Shown: positions 54,813 to 64,000 of the stretch, piece after piece
Numbering within the stretch: position 1 is the first letter of the stretch
Layout: the number at the start of each line of letters is the position of its first letter
Source: Dolomedes plantarius
Lineage: Eukaryota > Arthropoda > Arachnida > Araneae > Dolomedidae
NCBI GenBank assembly: GCA_907164885.2
Contig: OU015495.1
Location: forward strand, 102,314,622-102,378,621
Direction of reading: 5' to 3'
DNA length: 64,000 nucleotides
Notes under the pieces: model-generated
Database searches by the model: none
What the model saw: only the letters and a program-made list of their open reading frames with translations
Told to the model about the DNA's origin: nothing
Made by a program: the position numbers and the translations under genes

Positions 54813-55400
54813 CTAAATCGTGGGTTCACGGCATCGACGAGGATGGTAAGACTTGAGTTGTCACTGCGCTCATTCAAGTCTATCTAGGCCCGACAGTATC
54901 TCCTTGTCTCCTGCTCCAGCGTCACTCTGAATAACTTAATCTCTGAATCACTGACTCACAGCAACGAATCCCTGTTCGCCGACTTTATATACCACTGCTG
55001 ACCGTTCTCGAAAAGTCTGGAAAACGCCGCCTCTGTTTGTTCAGTTATTGTTCCCAGACGACTAGGCGCCTCCGGTCGGAAACTTCCCTTTTGTAGCTGA
55101 CGAACTGTTCCGGTAGCTGTCGGTAGAACATCCGGTCTTTATGTTGTCAAAACTGTCTGTCTCCAGCCGTCCAAATCATAAACCGCACATTGGTTGGTCT
55201 TCCCGGAATTTCCACACCCAAAATATTCGCTATTGTACGGGAGTCGATACAGCATCGGCTCCCGAGTCACATACATTTTCTGTTAAATTTCACAGCAGTT
55301 ATCTTATAAGGCTTTCATTGTCAAGACAAAAGAATCATTTCAAATTTCCTTTTGGCCCTACGTCGTCTTGTACGGAAACCGAAAGTTGTTGTCGTTGTGA
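54812..55400 (-). mobile_element. LTR-like region with TATA box
   Basis: On the minus strand a GTATATAAAGTCGGCG promoter-like box (about 54975-54990) is followed by GATTCAGAGATTAAGTTATT and a GC-rich leader, as in Gypsy-type LTRs. The sequence is GC-richer than its flanks. I could not fix TG...CA ends, a primer-binding site or a target duplication. It is adjacent to the duplicated block at 55507. Confidence 0.35.
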
Positions 55401-55506
55401 CTAAGACCCCTGGACTAGAAAATGATGGACCAGGTCCATGGGACTCTGAGCAAATGGGAGACAGCAGTATCCCTATCCTCTGCAAGCATGCTGGTGGGGA
55501 TACCAA

Positions 55507-56131
55507 AACAGTCCACACTGTGGGAAGGATTGCAGGGGCAGCAGAACGGGGACAAGGGGAAAAGACCTTCGTAGAGTTCTCGAAGCGCATGCCTTTTTGT
55601 ACGGACACTCCGAAGAAGAGCCAGGGCAGACTGTATTTGTCTCGGATCTCAAAAGAGCAAGGCCAGACTAGGACGCTTGGCCATATACCAGTGATGAGCA
55701 GAAGGCTCTCTCCAAACACTGCATAGCCTGGTCTTAAAAACGGATTAAGCCTCCCATGCAGTAAGTCGGACTGATCGTTGTTGAACGAACCCACACGCAC
55801 CTAACAGTCCACAATGCGTATACCTAACTGTGCGTATACCTAAACAGTCCACAATGTGGGAAGGATTGCAGGGGCAGCAGAACGGGGACAAGGGGAAAAG
55901 ACCTTCGTAGAGTTCTCGAAGCGCATGCCTTTTTGTACGGACACTCCGAAGAAGAGCCAGGGCAGACTGTATTTGTCTCGGATCTCAAAAGAGCAAGGCC
56001 AGACTAGGACGCTTGGCCATATACCAGTGATGAGCAGAAGGCTCTCTCCAAACACTGCATAGCCTGGTCTTAAAAACGGATTAAGCCTCCCATGCAGTAA
56101 GTCGGCCTGATTGTTGTTGAACAAACCCACA
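55507..56131. repeat. 336-bp tandem duplication (second copy 289 bp)
   Basis: AACAGTCCACACTGTGGGAA starts at 55507 and again (one change) at 55843. The copies are nearly identical across about 285 bp, ending near AACAAACCCACAC. A shorter repeat of CAGTCCACAATG and GCGTATACCTAA lies at the junction (55803-55852). Frames are open on both strands in both copies, but none shows a recognisable domain. Confidence 0.85.
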
Positions 56132-56365
56132 CAGAAAAAAATCTAAAGTTTGCGGAAAAACCATTTTTTGTTAAACTTTGTTATGTCGATATTTCTATGA
56201 TTTTAACTTGAATTAAATAAATTAATCACTATTATTCCTGAAAAATATTACTTGCAGTTGTAGCTTTAAAGAAATAATACTTTTATTTTATTTTAAACAC
56301 AACTTAAAATAACAGTTATAGGTGGGTTATGTATATTAACAGCATTTAATTACCTTTATAATGTT

Positions 56366-56731
56366 GTATTTCTAATTCCCTTGGTATAAGAAAGCCTACA
56401 CCAAGTCCAAAGGACCTAGGTTCTCAAATCCTAGGTCCTTGGCGAAGGGTAGTAAGCAGCTTCACTTTAAGGCGAGGTACCACTAGGGCTGAAATCTGAC
56501 TTGACCTCGAAGAACATCGGCCCCGTAATTTTGAACCGAGTCAAGTGACGAGACCGGAACACTTGACCCCGTACCTCCAGAGGTAAATTTGAGAACTTGG
56601 AGGACATTGCCGCCACGACCTATTTTACGTGCCCCGGCCACCATTAGTGAACACGGCAGTGGATTTGCAGCGACGAGCATCGAACCAGGGATGTTCAGAT
56701 CACTGGACCACTGTTTTTTCCAACTGGGCCA
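56366..56731 (-). mobile_element. tRNA-derived SINE, family S2, with 14-bp target duplication
   Basis: ACCTTTATAATGTT occurs at 56352-56365 and 56732-56745. On the minus strand it begins TTGGCCCAGTTGG. The B box CCCTGGTTCGATGCTC lies about 45 bp from the start, then GTGTTCACTAATGGTGG, ACCTCTGGAGGTACGGGGTC and CTCGGTTCAAAATTACGGGG. The 3' part after that differs from the copy at 5861-6200. 366 bp. Confidence 0.9.
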
Positions 56732-56749
56732 ACCTTTATAATGTTTTTA

Positions 56750-57700
56750 ATACATGCAAAATCTATAAATATTTTCATTCTAATTTTAAAATAAAAAACC
56801 CAATAAATATTTCTTGTGTTCTAAGTTATCTAAGGGAAAAGAAACAAAATTATTTACTTGTTGTTGTCATTAGTGAGTATTATTGCAATATGTGCCATTA
56901 GAAACATACTTTATTGAACAAAAAGAAGCTGCTCCCCGAAATGATACGGAATAATTAGTTCCAGTTTTCCGATTATTAATAAACATAATGAGGATAAAAC
57001 CTTTATTCAAAGCACCTCAAAATGCACACTCGTTTTCCTACTTATTCGAAAGTTTTGTCAGTTTTTGGTAGAAATCCTTTAGGCAGTTAGTTTTTCTGTA
57101 TTTCTCTGAATTATACATTTGCGGCAATCATAAGAATAAAGTTCTTGAAATTTTCAAGAATTCAAATTCAAATAATAGATGAAATGCATAGTTCCTGCTG
57201 AAAAGCTCCCAATTCTGCATGGCAAGTACTTTTTTCCGGACACACATGTACATTTGCATCAAGTGATGAATGTTCCGGAAGATTATCTCAAAATTAGACA
57301 TCACATCAGAATAATGTATAACGCACACCATCTACGAATCTCAAATATATTCGAGGACTGCAATATTTATAGACACAGAAAATTATATTTAAATCTGTTC
57401 AGTTTTTTAGACATGGAAGCTTTATTTCAGCTAACAATTCAATTAGGATTTTTGCCACGACTGCAAAGTATTGCTATTACATTATGCTCTGGAAGGATTA
57501 AAAAAATGTATATCTGTGAATAATGAATGGCGGAAATTATTTAACATTGTTTGTGCACGAAATCTGGAAGCCAAAATGTGTGTATAATTAATATATCCCT
57601 GTCACACAGAAGAAAATAATTTATGGGGTAATATTGGCATTAGCATAGTAAAGTCATTGGGAAACCAAGCATTATGGACCTCGATACCTTTTTATTCATA
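56750..57700. other. anonymous sequence
   Basis: Includes a 114-codon plus-strand frame (57179-57523) with no signature I can identify; without homology it is more likely chance than gene. Confidence 0.4.
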
Positions 57701-57801
57701 ATAGCCAGAATACCGAATGCCTATCTGTGTTCTTATAATGGTATATTTTTATTCTCAAATGAGTATCAATACTAGTAACACTGCACATACAAGCAAGCAA
57801 G

Positions 57802-57929
<128 letters not shown>

Positions 57930-58496
57930 CGAGGGTTGTAAATAAAGTAGTGGCAACGTCGCCCTGAAAGTCGTAGAACATCGGGCATGCTCAAACAGGA
58001 TATCAGAGGGGAGAGGTGGAGCTGTAAGTCGATGTGTAGAGTACATAAAACCGTAGATCCAGTAGAAGTAGTTGCTGCGTGACGTTGAAGTGGACAGTGT
58101 CGTCTCTACCGCCCTAAATCATGTTTACAAAATGTGATCAGCGGTCAAGAATTAAAATCAAGGTTGCCCGTGGCTACAGCACCATCTGCACCCAGGAGTT
58201 GTTGGAACACCCTCCGTACTCCCCTGACACGACCTCTTTCCTAATTTGAAAGAACCTCGTCGAGGCATCAGATTGTCCTGACGAGGTTCGGCTGTCTGTT
58301 ATCCGAGCATTAGGGCGCTTCGTCGCTGACATCAACACACAACACCTTGCCAACGGTATCCTACGGCTTCCTGACATCTGACAAAAGGTACATGGTTTTG
58401 CTGGTGATTATATTGAAGGAATGTAATGAAATTTTGTTTCTAAGTACATTAAAAAAGTTTTCTGGGTATGTTACCATTACTTTATTTACAACCCTC

Positions 58497-58497
<1 letters not shown>
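57930..58497 (+). mobile_element. internally deleted mariner M1
   Basis: TIRs CGAGGGTTGTAAATAAAGTA at both ends, continuing with (G/A)TGG(C/T)AAC. TA and (AT)n on both sides. It is 568 bp. The start of a transposase is readable from about 58122 (MFTKCDQRSRIKIKVARGYS), the N-terminus of a widespread arthropod mariner family from memory. The sequence after the first ~25 codons no longer encodes the catalytic region. Confidence 0.85.
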
Positions 58498-58582
<85 letters not shown>

Positions 58583-58595
58583 ATGTATCTATATG
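58498..58595. repeat. (AT)n, (GT)n and (GTAT)n microsatellite
   Basis: Compound simple repeat beginning at the right end of mariner M1. Confidence 0.95.
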
Positions 58596-58762
58596 TATAT
58601 TGTGACGAATTAATTTAATTCGCCGAATAATTAAAATCCTCCCAGCAGACGAAAAACGAACGCTTACGCCGCTAACGACATGAGGGTGGTATCATCTTTT
58701 GTGAAGGCAGCAGGTGGACGCACGGAGATGAAAGACGAGCCTCCATGTCGAATGAGAATATA

Positions 58763-59347
58763 CGTAGGATGGAACTTTAATAATGGCAACTATGTATGTA
58801 CAAAGTATACAGAAGAGATACAGGGGTAACACTTTTAAAGCCCTTCAAAGTAGTAACCAGCATTGTTTAGCACCCATTGCTAACGTTCTGGAAGCTGAAG
58901 GATGCCACTGGCAGCACCTGATCTGTTGACCCTTCGAATGGAGCAGTCTACAGCCTTCAAAATCTCTGGAAGGGTATGGAAGCGAATGCCACGGAGCGGT
59001 TCCTTCATTTTGGAGATGAGATCAAAGTCCCAGAGACTTGATTCCGGGGAATATGGGAGATGGTAGAGCACTTCAAAGCCCAATTGAGCAAACACTTCAG
59101 CCACGGTGTGCGCACAAGCATTTTTCTTCCATCGGTACGATGCAACAATTTATTTCATACGATAGACCGGTAACTAAAACATGGCTGCGTTCATCCTGTC
59201 TCTGTGCAGGCGTGTGATGTTTGTCGGGAGAGCGCGTTTGCTCTGATGTAAGGCAGGTCTGTGACGTAAGTGTGGTATAAGCTGCTCTCCTGGGTTCTGC
59301 CGCGTGGGTCTACAGCAGTGTTGCCTCTATTAAAGTTCCATCCCTCG
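58763..59347 (-). mobile_element. internally deleted mariner M2
   Basis: The left end CGTAGGATGGAACTTTAATA and the right end read inward (CGAGGGATGGAACTTTAATA) form TIRs, each followed by (A/G)(T/A)GGCAAC. TA on both sides, 585 bp. It keeps the 3' part of a transposase gene on the minus strand but not the N-terminal part. Confidence 0.8.
58880..59104 (-). pseudogene. mariner transposase C-terminal fragment
   Basis: The frame reads FEVLYHLPYSPESSLWDFDLISKMKEPLRG, the third catalytic block of mariner transposases (YSPDLxPxDFxL), then RRVNRSGAASGILQLPERWQ-like sequence. The conserved SPD is SPE here, while the WDFDL Asp remains. The first two catalytic Asp residues are absent because of the internal deletion, so the copy is inactive. 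Confidence 0.8.
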
Positions 59348-59726
59348 TATTATGTGTTTTGGCTCTTTTTGAGATTTATAATAAAAATTATCCAATGTTT
59401 GAAAAGCTTCAGCCTGTTTAGCACAATATATGTACTCAGTTCAATTTGCAATGTTAAAAAAAAAAATCAGCTATGCATAACGAAAGGCTGATTATCTAGT
59501 GCAGAAGTGTTAGTTGGGCAGTAACATTTGAAAGATTAATGCTGTTTTAATGGCAATGTCAACATCCTGGTGCAGAACAGCTAGTTATGCAGTTACGTTT
59601 GAGCGATCAGAGTTAATACTTTTATAATATGTTTATTTATCCAAAGCATATGTAATAGTTGAACAGTTGCATTTCAGACATGAGTTTTAATGCTTTTTTT
59701 TAAATACTAAGGCCAATTATTTCGAG

Positions 59727-59895
59727 CAGTGGCGTAGCGAGCATAACTGGTGCCCGGGGCACGATACCTTTTTGGCGTTCCTCCTTAGTCTTGGGAACTA
59801 AATGGTCCAATGTTCTTGGGGACCATTTGGCGCCCCTCTGCGAGTGGCGTCCGGGGCATGATAGACCCCTTTCTCCCCCCCTCGCTACGCCACTG
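59727..59895. mobile_element. hAT-like MITE with perfect 8-bp target duplication
   Basis: ATTTCGAG occurs at 59719-59726 and 59896-59903. The TIRs are CAGTGGCGTAGCGAG, identical at both ends (15 bp). It is 169 bp, GC-rich relative to its flanks, and non-coding. CAGnGGCGTAGC ends with 8-bp duplications are typical of hAT MITEs. Confidence 0.9.
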
Positions 59896-60013
59896 ATTTC
59901 GAGAAGAGTTAGTTGTGGAGTTACGTTTCATTGGTTAGGGTTAAAGATTTTAAAAGATTTAGCCACTTTATAGTGTTCAGATGTATTAGTTCTGCAGTTA
60001 CACTTCAAAGTTT

Positions 60014-60385
60014 AGAGTTAAAGATTTGGATATTAAGACCATAGTTGAGAAGCAATGGTTTTGAGGTGAGAGTTAATGCTTTAATAATATATTTGTCTAT
60101 ATATACAAAGTTTAAGAATACTTTAGACATAACATACAAATCCTAGAGTTTGACTTGACATAATATACAATACTTGGGTGCCTATATTTTTAAAAATCTT
60201 AGAGTTAAAGATTTTGATATTAAGTCCATAGTTGGGAAGCAACGGTTCAGATGTTAGAGTTAATGCTTTAATAACATTTTGTCTATATATCCAAAGATTT
60301 AGAATATTTTTGATATAACATACAAATCTTCGAGTTTGACTTGACATAACATACAATACCTGGGTTCCTATATTTTTAAAAAGAA
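60014..60385. repeat. 187-bp tandem duplication
   Basis: AGAGTTAAAGATTTGGATAT starts at 60014 and again at 60201. The two units share AGTTAATGCTTTAATAA, TTTGTCTATATATnCAAAG, GAGTTTGACTTGACATAA and CCTATATTTTTAAAAA. Weaker related motifs (GTTATGCAGTTACGTTTGAG, GAGTTAATnCTTTTATAAT) extend left to about 59500, suggesting an older, degenerate array. Confidence 0.8.
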
Positions 60386-60429
60386 GAGCATGCGTGTTTT
60401 CTGCGTTGTTATGGCAGCATATATCTAAA

Positions 60430-62110
60430 ATTATAATTTGGATCTCCAGCAATTCAGTTTCTTTTCGGCGAGTAAAGTTCTGCTGAGCACTTATAGGACC
60501 TCATTTTACTTCGGAGGCCAAATTCACCGCTGCAGTCTACTGGAGACTTATACATACCAATCTACGGAACTTTATAAAAGTGTCCTCCACTTCTTCACTT
60601 TCTTCTGCCATCAGGGCACCGTATCGAGGCTCCCTTACCCGTACACGCAAGCCTTGATGTCCAATAACGGCGGGAGAAACTTGCGAAATCTCTCCTGCCC
60701 CCTAACAAAGGTGTAACTAAAGGCAGCCACTGCCGGTTCCATTGTCGGAAATTGAAACGAGGGGAATGAAAGGCAAGGCGCTGGGAATTAGACATCCTTT
60801 TAACAAGATCGGCAATTTATTCGCATAAAGGAAGGGAGGATTCAAGACCATTACGTAAATGGCCCCGCTTTTCATTCTCTTCATTTCCGGCGCGCCGGTC
60901 GTCCACTGATCCCCGATGCAAACACTCGCTACGCCTCCAGTGATTAGTTTTAAATGTTTTAAAAGTTACCTTTTGTTTCGGAGATCGTTGCAGGGCAGAT
61001 CGCTCCAGGACACCAGAGCTTGGCGGGTTATGACCGTCAAGAGAGAGATTTCAAAAGCGCGACTGCTCCAATTGATCCGTGTTTGGATTTTTTTGGCATT
61101 TTTTTATGCAGATTTCGCAAGGGTAAGAGAACGAATACGTGGTAGAATCTCCACAGTAATGGACTTGCATTTTACCAAATTTCCCGCAGAACCTTCTATC
61201 TGAACGACTTTAATATCCATATCATGGAAAGTAATTCCTATGTAACGATTTTTTTTCCGAGATAAATATTTTATAATTTTTCGAACCATTTATGTGTTTT
61301 AGAAATGCTGCTTCAGAGTTTTACTTCAATACGCAGATAGAAAAGATGTGCAAAGGGACAAAATTTTAATATTTTTTTTCTTTTTACATTTTTATGGAAC
61401 AAAATAGTTTTATTTTAAAGAGACCATTAAAGAGCAGGTTGACAGATATTTTTAGTGTGTTACAGGCAATGTGAGTCTATTAAATCTCATTATGGTGAAA
61501 ATTTCTTCCAGAATCTTGTATATGTAGGACTTAAAACCCCATGATACGGGAAAAAAAATCACGTGAAATAAGTTTTCTTTGATTAAAAAAAATTCGAGTT
61601 TTTAAATCCATTTATGCTTTTCAACAGTTTCGCTTTTCAGTTTTTTTCGCACAACAGTGGACATTGTGTCAATGAAAAGGGGGTTAAATTTATGAAATTT
61701 TATTTTTCTATAAAAAATTTTACGTTTTTATAAACAACACAACTTTTTACACATAAAACAACAGTCAAAAAGAAGATTTACTTTCTCATACCTCTAGTCC
61801 TACACAATAAAATTATGGTCGAGGTTAGGAAACCCGGGATTAAGTCATGTTACTGCCGGATGGGCTTCACAATGCTGTTCGATTGGAAAGAACAATAATT
61901 ATCTATTAGGAAGTACTTAACAACCATTCATGGTAGAGAAAAATCAGAAGCACCATAGAAAAGAATCAATTTATTACAAAAATATTTGTACGACAACATT
62001 TTATGTCATGGTTGTATCTGTAAAACCATATTACATCATTTACATATGTATAAATGATGTATCATTTTCAGCAATTATGTATGTATCACACAGTAATCAT
62101 TTAATTGTAG
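60430..62110. other. anonymous sequence
   Basis: 60430-61130 is GC-richer, with a 95-codon frame (60916-61203) lacking any recognisable domain. The remainder is AT-rich. No transposon ends were identified. Confidence 0.4.
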
Positions 62111-62117
62111 CATAAAA

Positions 62118-63041
<924 letters not shown>

Positions 63042-63540
63042 TATCGAGTTATTTCCGAGTTATTTCGCTAGGGGTTACTCTAGCCAATAAAACATAATTG
63101 TCTTTAATATGTACTCAAAATATATTACGGAAATTGATTTTTTCTCGCATTTCATTGCTCTAGAAAACTTAGAATCTTATTACTTGTAAATACACTCTGA
63201 ACAGAAACATTAAATAACTTCTTTATAATAGTTTCAGTAGTTTAAATAGCTGTGCGTTAAATAAAAATGTACAAATTTCCTAATAAACCCCGGGTAAACG
63301 GTTTTTTAATTTTTTGAATGGCATTTATTGAATATAACATATTTCACATATGATGGGAGAAATAGAATCCCACTATTTCTAAAACTGACAAAATGATTTT
63401 ATTTTCCCTTTTTGAAATGCATAGAAAAGCAGGGACAAGATTTTTTTCAATTCATAGAGGATTTTTTTAATGAATGCACAACTGAAAGAAAAAATATTAT
63501 TTATCAATTATAGAATGTTTATTTAAAATTTATATTGCGT

Positions 63541-63960
63541 AAGGCGGCTGTATACTAACCCTATTGGATTCGCTCACCTCAATGTTAACCTAAGGAGAAA
63601 ATTTGTCCAATTGATTGCCGACTTGGGTTTTAAGACTTTTTTATTTTAATTGTACTCCATAATAGAGAAAGAAATTTTACACCTTGGGGCGTTTTTAGTT
63701 TTAAAAAAATGCAAATGATATTTTTAAATTTAAATTATTCTGGTAAAAAAATCGGATATAGTGTGTTTTTAAACACCCATATATTTCTTTTGTGGATGCA
63801 ATTTATAAAATGAATCCTGGTGCAAGGTGCAGAAAAGTTCAGGCTATCTGAAAATACCATTTTTATTGTATTATCTGCATTTATGTAGCTGTCAATAGTA
63901 GACATCCATGAGTTAACATTGAGGTGAGCGACTCCCATAGAGTTAGTACACAGCAGCCTT
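63541..63960. mobile_element. MITE with ~50-bp imperfect TIRs
   Basis: The left arm AAGGCGGCTGTATACTAACC and the right arm read inward (AAGGCTGCTGTGTACTAACT) continue to match through TCGCTCACCTCAATGTTAAC. It is 420 bp and non-coding. No target duplication could be read. The 67-codon minus-strand frame at 63735-63938 overlaps the arm and is not a gene. Confidence 0.75.
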
Positions 63961-64000
63961 AAATTTTAAATCTGATTACTAACTTTTTTAGCCATTGAGA

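Noticed and set aside
55321..56130. Minus-strand frames of 159 and 96 codons and plus-strand frames of 124 and 68 codons across the duplicated block
   Set aside because: Both strands are open simultaneously and no domain is recognisable; the similarity between copies comes from the DNA duplication.
57179..57523. 114-codon plus-strand frame
   Set aside because: No family signature, signal or repeat; left as anonymous.
58600..58762. Start of an LTR (TGTGACGAATTAATTTAATT)
   Set aside because: Only a TG start is seen; no CA end, TATA box, polyadenylation signal or target duplication, and a mariner interrupts it.

Overview
This is AT-rich eukaryotic repeat DNA. I see no ribosome binding sites, operons or dense reading frames. 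Nearly all long reading frames are either transposase fragments or artefacts of (AT)n microsatellites. The mixture of Tc1/mariner, pogo/Tigger, Kolobok, hAT-like, Helitron, tRNA-derived SINE and solo-LTR sequence fits an arthropod genome. I think a chelicerate, most likely a spider, but that is inference from transposon content and cannot be proved from this window. I found no host protein-coding gene or RNA gene that I can defend.

Layout. 0-9.3 kb: Helitron pieces (1-159, 3063-4363, 6435-7234), a TTAA-flanked MITE nested in one of them, two SINEs and a Tigger-like MITE. 9.3-18 kb: mostly anonymous DNA, with long (AT)n blocks, a SINE, two TIR elements and an 83-bp miniature element. 18.1-25.4 kb holds two nested structures. 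The first is a SINE split by a 2.83-kb element with arms of about 1 kb and an 8-bp target duplication. The second is an internally deleted mariner split by a 3.43-kb Kolobok element whose transposase frame is nearly intact. 25.7-32.7 kb: a probable solo LTR, a second Helitron copy, a satellite-like array built from the end of a Tigger-like MITE, a broken Tc1-like element and a decayed Tigger transposase. 33-41 kb: mostly anonymous sequence, with a probable LTR and a complete SINE.

41.3-46 kb: two Tc1 DD34E elements inside very long (AT)n tracts. 47.2-48.1 kb: a fold-back element. 49.6-51.8 kb: a SINE inserted in a repeat that recurs empty 2 kb away, plus two pogo-like MITEs. 52.9-54.8 kb: a DDxD mariner-like element with one frameshift. 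54.8-56.7 kb: an LTR-like region, a 336-bp tandem duplication and a SINE with a 14-bp target duplication. 57.9-59.4 kb: two internally deleted mariners. 59.7-64 kb: two hAT-like elements (one with a perfect 8-bp target duplication), a 187-bp tandem repeat and a terminal MITE.

The elements do not form a pathway. They interact as nested insertions, as non-autonomous copies that would depend on transposases encoded elsewhere, and through repeated association of TA- or AT-targeting elements with (AT)n tracts on both sides. The least ordinary structures are the inverted-repeat element at 18.3-21.2 kb, the array at 28.1-29.7 kb, and the Helitron/MITE paralogous empty site.
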